Below are positions 51,637-60,791 of a stretch of DNA of 64,000 nt, piece after piece. The position numbers and the translations under genes were made by a program. The stretch covers positions 1-64,000 of the forward strand of contig NZ_FCOX02000039.1 in assembly GCF_900044055.2 (NCBI RefSeq), in the 5' to 3' direction. Each line of letters opens with the position of its first letter. The stretch's first letter is position 1. This DNA comes from Caballeronia calidae (lineage in GTDB: Bacteria; Pseudomonadota; Gammaproteobacteria; Burkholderiales; Burkholderiaceae). The notes beneath the pieces are model-generated. The model made no database searches. It was given only the letters and a program-made list of their open reading frames with translations, and was not told where the DNA came from.

Positions 51637-53535
51637 ATGACCAGCAGTCGTACGAAGGCGCCGCCTTCCGAGAATTTCGAGCCGTTGCCGTTCGCTGTGG
51701 TCGGCATGGGCGCGTCGGCGGGCGGCATCGAAGCGTTGCTCAATTTCTTCGACAATGCGCCGTCCGAAATGGACATGGCGTTCGTGGTGATCGTACATCT
51801 CGCGGCGGATCACCTGAGCCGTGCCGACGAAGTCCTCCAGCGCGTGACGGACATGCCCGTCACGCAGGTGTCCACGACAACGGCGATCGAGAAGAACCAC
51901 ATCTACATCAATGCGCCGGGCAAGCATCTGGAGATGTCCGAGGGGTCTCTCCATGCGGTGGATCGCGCGGGCGCGAGCGGGTCGCCCGCGACGATCGATC
52001 ACTTCTTCGCGACGCTCGCGACGGCGCACGGCACGCGCTCGATCGGCATCGTGCTGTCGGGCTCGGGCTCCGACGGCGCGGCGGGCCTGTCGCGCATCAA
52101 GGAGATGGGCGGCATCACCGTCGCGCAGAAGCCGGAGGACGCGCATTTTGGCGAGATGCCGCAACATGCGATCACCACGCGCCAGGTCGACTTCATTCTG
52201 CCCGCGGCGGAGATGCCGGAAAAGCTGCTCGATCTCTGGACCAACGCGAAGAAGATCCATCTGCCGATCACCGAAGGCGGCGAGGCGGCGGAGAAGGAAG
52301 TCTCACCCACGGCGGGCGGCGCCGAACGCGCGCTCGGCGACATCCTCATGCAACTGCGCGTGCGCACCGGACACGACTTCCGCCACTACAAGCGCGCGAC
52401 CATTCTGCGGCGCATCGAGCGGCGCATGCAGGTCAACGGGCTGCGCGACATCGGCGCGTATCGCGATTTCCTGCGCGCGAATCCGGACGAAACCACGTCC
52501 CTGCTCGCCGACATGCTGATCGGCGTGACACAGTTCTTCCGCGATCGCGACGCGTTCGAAGCGCTGCGCCGCGATGTCGTGCCGCAGCTGCTCGATTCGA
52601 CCAAGGGCGAGGCGCAGATCCGCGTCTGGGTGCCCGGCTGCTCGACGGGCGAGGAAGCGTATTCGCTCGCCATCATGCTCGCGCAGGCGCGCGAGACCGC
52701 CGGCTTCGAGACGACCTATCAGGTCTTCGCCACCGATATCGACGAGCCCGCCATCGCGCAGGCGCGCGCGGGCTCCTATCTCGGCTCGATTTCGAGCGAT
52801 ATTCCGGCCGAGCTCCTGCGCCGCTATTTCAAGCAGGAAGGCGGGCGCTATCAGATCGTGAAGTCGGTGCGCGAGCGCATCCTGTTCGCCGCGCACAGCC
52901 TGCTGCGCGATCCGCCGTTCTCGCATCTCGACCTGATCTCGTGCCGCAACGTGCTGATCTATCTCGATCGCGCCGTGCAGCGGCAGGTGCTCGAGCTCTT
53001 TCACTTCGCGTTGCGCGCGGGCGGTTATCTCTTTCTCGGCACGGCCGAATCCGCCGATACCGCCGACGATCTCTTCACCATCGTCGATAAGAAGAGCCGC
53101 ATCTACCGCGCGCGCACCGTGCTGAACCGGGTCAAGCCGCCGGTTTCGTTTCCGTCGCTCGGACCCGCGAACGTCGCGCCGCGCGAGGACCTCACGACCG
53201 CGGTCGTGCCGGTGATGACCACGAGCCCGGAGACGCCGGAGCGCCGCAGCTTCTCCTTCGCGGCGCTGCATCAGCGCGTGCTCGAGGAATATGCGCCGCC
53301 GAGCGTCGTCGTGGATCGCGATTCGAACATCGTGCATCTCTCGACGACGGCGGGACGCTTCCTGCGCCACGGCGGCGGCGAGCTGTCATCGAACATCATG
53401 GCGCTGGTGCTGCCGGAACTGCGGCTCGATCTGCGCACGACGCTCTTTCGCGCGCATCAGACGGGCGGCAGCGTCGAGGCGCGGCGCGGCGCGTCAAGCT
53501 CACACAGGACGGCCGCGGCGTATGGGTCAACATGA
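51637..53535 (+). CDS. CheB-CheR sensor kinase, N-terminal part (frame broken near 53490)
   Basis: These 632 codons start at ATG 51637. The CheB methylesterase domain (about residues 18-205) keeps Ser in GMGASAGGIEAL, His in VIVHLAADHLS and Asp in LSGSGSDGAAG. The CheR methyltransferase domain (about 225-490) has the SAM loop WVPGCSTGEEAYS and DLISCRNVLIYLD. A PAS-like segment begins near 555. The frame ends in an out-of-context tail (GASSSHRTAAAYGST). The true continuation RVKLTQDGRGVWVNMTVRPF is in another frame, reached by removing an apparent 2- or 5-bp repeat expansion in CGGCGCGGCG at 53480-53493. It is probably one 1,390-residue protein. Confidence 0.85.
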   Translation: MTSSRTKAPPSENFEPLPFAVVGMGASAGGIEALLNFFDNAPSEMDMAFVVIVHLAADHLSRADEVLQRVTDMPVTQVSTTTAIEKNHIYINAPGKHLEMSEGSLHAVDRAGASGSPATIDHFFATLATAHGTRSIGIVLSGSGSDGAAGLSRIKEMGGITVAQKPEDAHFGEMPQHAITTRQVDFILPAAEMPEKLLDLWTNAKKIHLPITEGGEAAEKEVSPTAGGAERALGDILMQLRVRTGHDFRHYKRATILRRIERRMQVNGLRDIGAYRDFLRANPDETTSLLADMLIGVTQFFRDRDAFEALRRDVVPQLLDSTKGEAQIRVWVPGCSTGEEAYSLAIMLAQARETAGFETTYQVFATDIDEPAIAQARAGSYLGSISSDIPAELLRRYFKQEGGRYQIVKSVRERILFAAHSLLRDPPFSHLDLISCRNVLIYLDRAVQRQVLELFHFALRAGGYLFLGTAESADTADDLFTIVDKKSRIYRARTVLNRVKPPVSFPSLGPANVAPREDLTTAVVPVMTTSPETPERRSFSFAALHQRVLEEYAPPSVVVDRDSNIVHLSTTAGRFLRHGGGELSSNIMALVLPELRLDLRTTLFRAHQTGGSVEARRGASSSHRTAAAYGST

Positions 53536-55805
53536 CGGTGCGTCCGTTCCACGATACCGGCGTGAACGCCGATTTCTTCCTCGTGCTGTTCGATGAAGTT
53601 CAGGAGCACATGGCCGACGAAGGACTGCCCGAGGAGCGAGGCCAGGACCCGTTGCTCATGCAGCTCGAACGCGAGTTGCAACACACGCGCGAGCAGCTCG
53701 CGACGACCATCGAGCAGCACGAGACCACGGTCGAGGAGCTGAAGGCGTCCAACGAGGAGCTGCAGGCGATCAACGAAGAGCTGCGCTCCGCGACCGAGGA
53801 ACTCGAAAGCAGCAAGGAAGAACTGCAATCGGTGAACGAGGAGCTCACCACGGTCAATGCCGAATTGCAGGCGCGTGTCGAGGACACGGCGAAGGCGAAC
53901 GACGACCTGCAGAACATCATCGCGTCGACGGAAATCGCCACGGTGTTCGTCGACAAGCAGATCCGCGTCAAGCGCTTCACGAACAGCGCGACGCGCGTCT
54001 TCAAGCTGATCGATGTCGATATCGGCCGCTCGCTCTTCGACATCACGCATTCGCTGCGCTATTCCTCGCTCGCCGACGACGTGAAGCAGGCGTTCGAGAC
54101 CCTGAAGCTGATCGAGCGCGAAGTGGAAAGCTCGGACGGCAAGTGGTATCTGATGCGCCTGTTGCCGTATCGCACCGCCGATGACCGCATCGACGGCGCG
54201 GTGCTCACGCTCATCGACATCACGGCGCGGCACATGGCCGAGGAACTGGCGCGCATCGGCGAGCAGCGTCTGCGGCTCGTCGCGCAATCGACCAACGACT
54301 ACGCCATCATCGTGCAGGACCCGAACGGGGTCATCGTGACGTGGAACGCGGGCGCGGAGCGCATCTTCGGCTTCAGCGAGAAGGAAGTGGTCGGCAAGGA
54401 CATCGCGCTGATCTACAGCCCGGAGGACCGCAAAGCGCACGTGCCCGCGCGCGAACGTGAGATCGCCGCGCGCGAGGGCCGCGCCGACGACGAACGCTGG
54501 CACGTCACGCGCGACGAACGCCGCGTGTATTGCAGCGGCGTCGTGACGCCGATCTCGGACCCGTCGTTCACGGGCTTCGCGAAGATCGCGCGCGATCTGA
54601 CCGAGCGCAAGCAGCGCGAGGACGCGAACCGCGATGCGCTCGCGCACGAGCACGCGGAGCGCGAGAAGGCGTCGCTGTCGAACCAGTTGAAGGACGACTT
54701 CATCGCGATGCTCTCGCACGAGCTCAAGCATCCGCTGAATCTCATCGGCATGAAGGCGGAGATTCTGCCGCGCCTGCCGGAAACGCGCGGCATCGAAGTG
54801 GTGCAGGAAACCGCGGATTCGATCCGCCGTGCCGTGCGCGGCCAGGCGCAGATCATCGACGATCTGCTCGATCTCTCGCGCGTGCGCACCGGCAAGCTCG
54901 CATTGAGCATCGCGCCGGTGGATGTCGCCGCCGTGCTCGCGCGCATCACCGAGGCCAGCGAGCGCGAAGCCGCGCAACGCGAAATCCGGCTGAGCGCGAG
55001 CAATCTCGACCAGCCGATCTACGCATTCGCCGACGCGGTGCGCTGCGAGCAGATCATCTGGAATCTCGTCTCCAATGCGCTGAAGTTCACGGATCGCGGC
55101 GGTTCGGTCGATCTGCGCATTGCGCGCGACGGCGGCATGGTGCGTATCGATGTCGCCGATACGGGGCAGGGCATCGAGGCATCGGCGTTGCCGCATATCT
55201 TCGACATGTACCGGCAAGGCGGGCGCAATCCGACGTCCGGCGGCCTCGGCATCGGGCTCGCGCTCGCGAAGCAGCTCGTCGAGATGCACGGCGGGCGCAT
55301 CGAGGCGCACTCCGATGGCATCGGCCGTGGCACGACGGTATCGGTCTGGCTGCCGGCGGCGGCCACGCAAAAAGCCGTGCCGACGCGAAGCGAGGGACGT
55401 GCGCGGCCTGTCGCGGGCGCGCGCGTGCTGCTCGTCGACAACGACTCCGAGGCGACCGCATCGTTCGCCGCGCTGCTCGAACTGGAGCAGGCGTCCGTGC
55501 AGGTCGCATCGAGCGCGGAGCAGGCGCTCGAACTGCTCGCGAAGGGTCCGGTCGATGCGCTCATCACCGATATTCAACTGCCCGGCATCGACGGTTACGA
55601 GCTCATCAGGAGCGTGCGCGCCGACACGTCGCTCGCGGGCCTGAAGGCCATGGCGGTGACGGCGTTCGGCCGGGAAGAGGACAAGCGCGCGGCGCATTAT
55701 GCGGGCTTCGATGCTCACCTCAGCAAGCCGGTCGATTTTCCGGAACTGCTTCATACGCTCGACGTGCTGCTCGATCCGGAGCGTCACAAGGAAGGTGAAG
55801 CGTAG
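53532..55805 (+). CDS. PAS-histidine kinase-receiver half of the CheB-CheR hybrid
   Basis: These 757 codons continue the preceding gene after the frameshift. The ATG at 53532 is internal to the original frame and has no ribosome-binding site. In order: the rest of a PAS domain; a long coiled coil (about residues 40-125, repeated NEEL heptads); a PAS domain (about 125-235) and a second (about 245-355); HisKA with SHELKHPLNLIG (phospho-His); HATPase with NLVSNALKFTD and GGLGIGLALAKQL; and a receiver with Asp in ITDIQLPGIDGYE. It is a hybrid kinase that probably responds through methylation-type inputs. If the break is real, this half may be untranslated. Confidence 0.85.
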   Translation: MTVRPFHDTGVNADFFLVLFDEVQEHMADEGLPEERGQDPLLMQLERELQHTREQLATTIEQHETTVEELKASNEELQAINEELRSATEELESSKEELQSVNEELTTVNAELQARVEDTAKANDDLQNIIASTEIATVFVDKQIRVKRFTNSATRVFKLIDVDIGRSLFDITHSLRYSSLADDVKQAFETLKLIEREVESSDGKWYLMRLLPYRTADDRIDGAVLTLIDITARHMAEELARIGEQRLRLVAQSTNDYAIIVQDPNGVIVTWNAGAERIFGFSEKEVVGKDIALIYSPEDRKAHVPAREREIAAREGRADDERWHVTRDERRVYCSGVVTPISDPSFTGFAKIARDLTERKQREDANRDALAHEHAEREKASLSNQLKDDFIAMLSHELKHPLNLIGMKAEILPRLPETRGIEVVQETADSIRRAVRGQAQIIDDLLDLSRVRTGKLALSIAPVDVAAVLARITEASEREAAQREIRLSASNLDQPIYAFADAVRCEQIIWNLVSNALKFTDRGGSVDLRIARDGGMVRIDVADTGQGIEASALPHIFDMYRQGGRNPTSGGLGIGLALAKQLVEMHGGRIEAHSDGIGRGTTVSVWLPAAATQKAVPTRSEGRARPVAGARVLLVDNDSEATASFAALLELEQASVQVASSAEQALELLAKGPVDALITDIQLPGIDGYELIRSVRADTSLAGLKAMAVTAFGREEDKRAAHYAGFDAHLSKPVDFPELLHTLDVLLDPERHKEGEA

Positions 55806-55856
55806 CGCCCGACACCCGGCCCGACGATTGCTTCCCTGACAAGATCAGGAGGCACT

Positions 55857-56867
55857 ATGCGCGAACGCGACATCGTGGTGATCGGAGCGTCGAGGGGCGG
55901 GTTTCAGGGGCTGAAGGTGCTCGTCAGCCAGCTTCCGGGGGACCTGCCCGCGGCCATTTTCATCGTGCTGCATATCGGACGTCACGCGAGCGTGCTGCCC
56001 GATCTGCTCACGGCCTGGGGCCCGCTTACCGCGCGCTACGCGACGCATGGCGAAAAGATCGAGCGCGGCACCATTCGCGTCGCGCCGCCGGACCGGCATC
56101 TGGTGCTTTCGGAAGGGCGCGTGTGGCTCAACGAAGGTGCCAAGGAAAATTTTGCGCGTCCCGCCGCCGATCCGCTCTTTCGCAGCGCGGCGATGGCATA
56201 CGGTCCGCGCGTGGTGGGCGTGGTGATGAGCGGCGATCTCGACGACGGCGCGGCGGGCCTCGCCAATATCCGCGCGCAGCAGGGCTTCGCGATCGTGCAG
56301 CACCCGGACGATTGCGAAGCGGCGAGCATGCCGCGCGCGGCGCTCGATTCCTGCGGCGCGGACCTGCTGTGCATGGAACAGGAACTCGCGCGATGCATTC
56401 AGGCCGCGGTGCGAGGCAAGTCGTCGAGCGAGGCTTCCGAGGGAACGCAAATGAACAAGCGAGTGTTCGAACAAGAGGCGCGCATTGCCGCGAACGGCCT
56501 TTCCGATCCCGAGACACTCGATGAAGTCGGCGAGCGCTCGGCGCTGACCTGTCCCGATTGCGGCGGCGCGCTGTGGCGCATCAGGGACGATCATCCGATG
56601 CGCTATCGCTGTCATACCGGGCACGCGTTCACGGGGCTGTCGCTGGAAGAAGGCATCGAATCGCGCTCCGAGGTGGCAGTCTGGTCGGCGATCCGCGCGG
56701 TGCACGAACGTGTGATCTTCGCGAAGGAGCGGCAGCGCTGGGCCGAGCGCGCGGGCAATCAGGAACAGATCGATATCGAACGGGCGCGCATCGACGAGGC
56801 CGAGCGGCTCGCCGAACTGCTGCGCGAGACGATGCGCGCGACATCGCTCGCGGAAGAAAAGGGCTGA
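55857..56867 (+). CDS. CheB-type methylesterase with C-terminal zinc-ribbon-like tail
   Basis: This 336-residue protein has a CheB catalytic domain (residues 1-185) without a receiver: Ser in VIGASRGGFQGL, His in VLHIGRHASVLPD, Asp in MSGDLDDGAAG. The C-terminal part carries CPDCGGALWRI and YRCHTGHAF, a likely zinc knuckle, followed by an acidic helical tail. This architecture is found beside CheB/CheR hybrid kinases, as here (52 bp gap), and not in flagellar chemotaxis operons. It starts at ATG 55857 after AGGAGG. Confidence 0.88.
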   Translation: MRERDIVVIGASRGGFQGLKVLVSQLPGDLPAAIFIVLHIGRHASVLPDLLTAWGPLTARYATHGEKIERGTIRVAPPDRHLVLSEGRVWLNEGAKENFARPAADPLFRSAAMAYGPRVVGVVMSGDLDDGAAGLANIRAQQGFAIVQHPDDCEAASMPRAALDSCGADLLCMEQELARCIQAAVRGKSSSEASEGTQMNKRVFEQEARIAANGLSDPETLDEVGERSALTCPDCGGALWRIRDDHPMRYRCHTGHAFTGLSLEEGIESRSEVAVWSAIRAVHERVIFAKERQRWAERAGNQEQIDIERARIDEAERLAELLRETMRATSLAEEKG

Positions 56868-56879
56868 GCGGAGGTGCAG

Positions 56880-57110
56880 ATGGATCTCATCACGGAGACC
56901 CTCACGCTCGAGAAAGCCGAGCGCGATATCGACGCGGCGAAAGTGCGCATCGACCGGCAGAAGGAGATCGTCGGCATGCTCGGTCCGTCGGGGCCTCAGT
57001 ACGAAACCGCCGCCCTGCTTCTGCAGACCTTTCAGGAAGCGCTCGGGGCGCTGGAGGCGCATCACAAGCTCATTCTGGAGCGAGTCGAGCAACTGAGGAA
57101 CGACGCCTGA
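56880..57110 (+). CDS. Small coiled-coil protein
   Basis: This 76-residue, mostly helical protein starts at ATG 56880 after GGAGG and 12 bp from the CheB stop, so it shares its operon. Heptad-like LEKAERDIDAAKVRIDRQKE is followed by a second helix QTFQEALGALEAHHKLILER. Its layout resembles the 79-residue protein at 59695-59934. It may be a small partner of the signalling proteins; function unknown. Confidence 0.7.
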   Translation: MDLITETLTLEKAERDIDAAKVRIDRQKEIVGMLGPSGPQYETAALLLQTFQEALGALEAHHKLILERVEQLRNDA

Positions 57111-57393
57111 GCGCGAGCCGGCGCGGCTGCCGTGCGCCAGCATCGCGATACGCGGGACGACCCGCAATGCGCTCGCGCATGCGCGCCGTGACGAGCGGAT
57201 TCACACACGGCGAGCGCGCCGCGCGCACCTTGCGGCGCGAGTGCTTCATCAGCGATGCGCGCACGTCGTGCGCGAACCGTTGCAACGCGTCCGCCGAGCC
57301 GCTGACGCTCGTATACGCTTGCTGTCCGATCCTGCCGTCGAGCAGAATCGTCATCCCGGACTGGCGGGCCATTTTCAATACGTCGGTTTGCAT
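57070..57393 (-). CDS. Hypothetical protein
   Basis: This 107-residue protein starts at ATG 57393. Its first half, MARQSGMTILLDGRIGQQAY then TSVSGSADALQRFAHDVRAS, has natural protein character and reads like orphan proteins of Burkholderia relatives. The second half is Arg/Ala-rich and overlaps the 3' end of the coiled-coil gene by 41 bp on the other strand. The true stop may therefore be right but the tail poorly conserved. No domain recognised. Confidence 0.5.
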   Translation of the reverse strand: MQTDVLKMARQSGMTILLDGRIGQQAYTSVSGSADALQRFAHDVRASLMKHSRRKVRAARSPCVNPLVTARMRERIAGRPAYRDAGARQPRRLALRRRSSVARLAPE

Positions 57394-57494
57394 GATGTCG
57401 TGGGCTTGCGTCGCCCTCTCTGACCGTTGGCTCCGCGCGGATCTGCGCGGAGCGCTTCATGCTTTATCTACAGCATTCGCTATGCCGCGCGGCG

Positions 57495-58370
57495 CTAGAT
57501 GATCGGCTTGCCGCCCGTCACCGCGATGGTCGCGCCCGACACATAGCTCGCCCCGTCCGACGCCAGCATCACATACGCGGCGGCGAGTTCGGCGGGCTGG
57601 CCGGGGCGTTTCATCGGCGTCTGCCTGCCGAAGTTCTCGACGCTCGAAGGCGGCATCGTCGATGGAATCAGCGGCGTCCAGATCGGCCCCGGCGCCACGC
57701 AGTTCGCGCGTATGCCGCGCCCGGCGAGCAGTTGCGCGAGCCCGCCCGTGAAGTTCTGAATCGCGCCCTTCGTGCTCGCGTACGCGATCAGGCCGGGGTT
57801 CGGCGCATCGGCGTTGACGGACGTCGTGTTGATGATCGCGCTGCCCGCCTTCATGTGCGCGAGCGCCGCCTTGGTGATGCGGAACATCGCGCCGATGTTG
57901 GTCGAATAGGTCTTGTCCCATTCGTCGTCGCTGATGTCCTCGAGCTTGTCGTAGGTCGCCTGATACGCCGCGTTGTTCACCAGCACGTCGATGCGTCCGA
58001 ATGCTTCGGCGGTCCTGGCGACGAGGTCCCGGCAATGCGCGCGATCGGTGATATCGCCGGGCAGCAGCAGCGCGCGCCGTCCGGCCTTCTCGACCCAGCG
58101 CGCGGTTTCCTCGGCGTCCTCATGCTCGTTGAGATACGCGATGGCGATGTCCGCGCCTTCACGCGCAAAGGCGATCGCCACCGCGCGGCCGATGCCGCTG
58201 TCCGCGCCCGTGATGAGCGCGATCTTGTCCGCGAGCCTGTTGCTGCCCTCGTAGCTCGATTCGCCGTGATCCGGCTGCGGGTCCATCGGCCCGGTGAGGC
58301 CGGGACGGCTGTCCTGCTGCTGTTGCGGCAGCGGCGGGCGTGGGTATCGGGTATCGGTGGTGTCGGTCAT
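57495..58370 (-). CDS. SDR family oxidoreductase (YghA/stress-type)
   Basis: This 291-residue SDR has an N-terminal extension rich in Pro and Gln (residues 1-45) that is typical of the YghA/general-stress SDR group. The NAD(P) loop GADSGIGRAVAIAF is near residue 55, NNAAYQ near 130, and the catalytic pair lies in YASTKGA near 197. It follows the zinc dehydrogenase by 13 bp as an operon. It is probably an aldehyde or ketone reductase in stress response. Confidence 0.9.
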   Translation of the reverse strand: MTDTTDTRYPRPPLPQQQQDSRPGLTGPMDPQPDHGESSYEGSNRLADKIALITGADSGIGRAVAIAFAREGADIAIAYLNEHEDAEETARWVEKAGRRALLLPGDITDRAHCRDLVARTAEAFGRIDVLVNNAAYQATYDKLEDISDDEWDKTYSTNIGAMFRITKAALAHMKAGSAIINTTSVNADAPNPGLIAYASTKGAIQNFTGGLAQLLAGRGIRANCVAPGPIWTPLIPSTMPPSSVENFGRQTPMKRPGQPAELAAAYVMLASDGASYVSGATIAVTGGKPII

Positions 58371-58383
58371 GATGTGTTCCTCG

Positions 58384-59520
58384 TCAAGCCGCGGTCTTGA
58401 GTACGACCTTGGTCCAGCCTTCCTTGCGCTCGTCGAAGTTCCTGTAGCCTTCGGGCGCCTGTTCCAGCGGCAACTCGTGCGAGATGATCTCCGAAGGCTT
58501 CACCTTGTCCGCCGCGATCAGATCGCGCAGCTTGCGGTTATAGGCCTTCACGTTGGCCTGGCCGGCCGCCATGCGCTGACCCTTCATCCAGAACGTGCCG
58601 AAATCGAACGCGAGTTGGCCCTTCTTCATGAGATCGTCCGGCGAGCCCGGATCTTCCGCGACGAACACACCCACTACGCCGATGCCGCCCGTCGCCCGCA
58701 CCGACTGCACGAGATTGTTCATCGTGAGGTTCGGCACTTCGTGACCCTGACAGGTGCACTGATAGCCGACGCATTCGCAGCCGCGATCCGCGCCTTCGCC
58801 GCCCGTCAGTTCGAGCACATGCTCGACGGCATTGCCGTCGCTGTCGTCGATGGCAATCGCGCCGAGCTTTTCCGCGAGCCTCAGGCGGTCGGGATGCGAA
58901 TCGACGACCATCACCTTCGACGCGCCCTTCAGGTTCGCCGAGATCGTCGCCATCAGCCCGACGGGGCCCGCACCGTAGATCACGACGCTGTCGCCCGCTT
59001 CGACGCCCGCGAGCACGGTCGCGTGATAGCCCGTCGGGAAGATGTCGGAGAGCATCACGTAGTCGTTCTCCTTCTCCTGTGCGTCGGGCGGCAGCAGCAG
59101 GCAGTTGAAGTCCGCGAAGGGCACGCGCAGATACTCGGCCTGACCGCCGCTGTACGGTCCCATGCCCGCGAAGCCGTAGGCCGCGCCCGCCGTGCCGGGG
59201 TTCGAAGTGAGACAGAAGCCGGTGAGCCCCTTCTCGCAGTTCTTGCAGAATCCGCAGCCGATGTTGAAAGGCAGGCACACGCGGTCGCCCACCTTGACAT
59301 GCACGACTGCCGGGCCCGCCTCGACGACCACACCCAGATTCTCGTGACCGAGGATGCGGCCGCTCTCCATGTTCGTGCGCCCTTCGTACATATGCAGATC
59401 GGAGCCGCAGATGTTCGTCGTCGTGATCTTGACGAGTACGTCGGTGGGCTGCTCGATGCGCGCATCGGGCATGTCCTTCACGACGACGTTGCGCGGTCCC
59501 TCATAGACGAGTGCTTTCAT
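58384..59520 (-). CDS. Zinc-dependent alcohol dehydrogenase, glutathione-independent formaldehyde dehydrogenase type
   Basis: This 378-residue MDR protein has catalytic-zinc ligands Cys in TTNICGSDLHMYEGR and His in GHENLG, a structural zinc cluster in CGFCKNCEKGLTGFC, and an NAD loop VVIYGAGPVGLMATI near residue 180. The insert CVGYQCTCQGHEVPN is typical of FdhA-like dismutating enzymes. It starts at ATG 59520 and is upstream of the SDR, a likely aldehyde-detoxification pair. Confidence 0.9.
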   Translation of the reverse strand: MKALVYEGPRNVVVKDMPDARIEQPTDVLVKITTTNICGSDLHMYEGRTNMESGRILGHENLGVVVEAGPAVVHVKVGDRVCLPFNIGCGFCKNCEKGLTGFCLTSNPGTAGAAYGFAGMGPYSGGQAEYLRVPFADFNCLLLPPDAQEKENDYVMLSDIFPTGYHATVLAGVEAGDSVVIYGAGPVGLMATISANLKGASKVMVVDSHPDRLRLAEKLGAIAIDDSDGNAVEHVLELTGGEGADRGCECVGYQCTCQGHEVPNLTMNNLVQSVRATGGIGVVGVFVAEDPGSPDDLMKKGQLAFDFGTFWMKGQRMAAGQANVKAYNRKLRDLIAADKVKPSEIISHELPLEQAPEGYRNFDERKEGWTKVVLKTAA

Positions 59521-59694
59521 TCGCGCCTCCAGTGCTGGTTAAAAAAGACGACCGCTCGCGCGGCCATGCGATCGGTTCAGCATTGGGCGTTCCAGGAAGC
59601 GGGGTGCCGCGGCAGGAGCAAAGGCGTTCGGAATCCTCGCCTTGGCGACGGCGATCGAACGATGCTTAGGATTGCAGTGAAAGGAGAAGCAGGC

Positions 59695-59934
59695 TCAGCG
59701 GTCGGTGCCGTGAACTTCGCTCAGGACCATCTTGCGAAGCTGATTGAGCGCACCCAGACTGCCGACGAGATTTTTCAGCAGGTTTTCCGAGTCCTCGATG
59801 TCGCCGCCACTGTGCATCAGCGATTCGAGTCGTTTTCTTTGTTCAGCGATTCGCTGTCCGCAGTCAACGATATGCTGGTCCAGCCTGTCGAGTTCGTCTA
59901 ACGCTTTCGTGCGTGTCTGGGAATCGGTGGCCAT
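59695..59934 (-). CDS. Small coiled-coil protein
   Basis: This 79-residue helical protein starts at ATG 59934. Heptad-like ALDELDRLDQHIVDCGQRIA continues into AEQRKRLESLMHSGGD, then a second helix with SLGALNQLRKMVL. Its length and two-helix plan match the coiled-coil protein at 56880-57110, so they may form one loose family. The ribosome-binding site is weak. Confidence 0.6.
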   Translation of the reverse strand: MATDSQTRTKALDELDRLDQHIVDCGQRIAEQRKRLESLMHSGGDIEDSENLLKNLVGSLGALNQLRKMVLSEVHGTDR

Positions 59935-60025
59935 CGTTCGAGTCGGGATATCGGGCGTGCGGAAATGCATGCCGATAATGCATGGTACAACGCGCGGCCA
60001 TTTCCCACACCGAATACGATGGCGG

Positions 60026-60283
60026 CTAGGCCTCTCCCGCGAGCCGCAGCGAAGCTTCCACGACATCGGCGCTCGTCTCGACGAGGCCGCGCGCCCAGTC
60101 GGCGATCGCCGCCTCGGCCGACCCCTTCGTCGGCCGCACGATGTGACTCGGAAAGACCGCCTTCGGAACGTCCGCATGCCGCTTGTAGTCGTCGCGACGG
60201 GAAAATCGTGCGGCGCCGGTCCAGCCGTCGCCGGGTATCGGCTCGAGCAGGATTTCCAGGAAGTAAATGCCCATTGAGTACAT
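60026..60283 (-). CDS. Small uncharacterised protein, paralogue of 48212-48475
   Basis: This 85-residue protein starts at ATG 60283, chosen because GCGGAG precedes it by 7 bp. It reads MGIYFLEILLEPIPGDGWTG, FSRRDDYKRHADVPKAVFPS, and a C-terminal helix EAAIADWARGLVETSADVVE. It is clearly homologous to the protein at 48212-48475. No known domain was seen; the conserved Trp-Thr-Gly and Arg-Arg positions suggest a structured fold. Confidence 0.7.
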   Translation of the reverse strand: MYSMGIYFLEILLEPIPGDGWTGAARFSRRDDYKRHADVPKAVFPSHIVRPTKGSAEAAIADWARGLVETSADVVEASLRLAGEA

Positions 60284-60370
60284 GAACAAACTCCGCGGAA
60301 CGTGCACACACTCCGTTCAGCATAGCCTGCTCCAAGTCAGAAGTACGAATGGTTGGGAGTTCAGGATGCC

Positions 60371-60613
60371 TCAGAGGCCGGCGATACGTCGCAGGATCGT
60401 TTCGATTTTCGCGATGGCCAGGTCCGGCCTGCCGCCGAGCGCGGTCGCGCGGGCCATGAGCAGCCGGTCGCGCTCGATGGGCGGGAGGTCCAGCGATAAC
60501 GCGATCTGATCGGCGAGGTCGGCGATGGCGATGATCAGCGAGTTTTCCAGACGGCCGCTCCCGGCCTTGCGCGTGAGGCTTTCGAGGACATGCAGGTAAT
60601 CCCGTGCATTCAT
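60371..60613 (-). CDS. Hypothetical helical protein
   Basis: This 80-residue protein starts at ATG 60613 with GGAG 6 bp upstream. The sequence MNARDYLHVLESLTRKAGSG, ENSLIIAIADLADQIALSLD and DLAIAKIETILRRIAGL predicts four amphipathic helices. It belongs to no family I recognise. It is on the same strand as the two small genes downstream. Confidence 0.6.
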   Translation of the reverse strand: MNARDYLHVLESLTRKAGSGRLENSLIIAIADLADQIALSLDLPPIERDRLLMARATALGGRPDLAIAKIETILRRIAGL

Positions 60614-60791
60614 GAATGCTCCGCAGTAAGCGGTGACGGCTGTGTCGCCCGCCGTTCTTTCGGCAAGACGCACAGCATCGGTCGTGCCAATGTGTTCAGC
60701 GCGGGGGCAGTACGCGGTCGACCGGACAAGCCGGGCGCGGCGGTTGCTGGCAACGGAAGCCATGCCAACAGTACCGCAAAGGAAGGACGAA

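Noticed and set aside
53457..55787. 776-codon open frame antisense to the histidine kinase half
   Set aside because: It is the mirror of a high-GC3 gene with no domain or ribosome-binding site; the plus-strand frame carries all kinase motifs.
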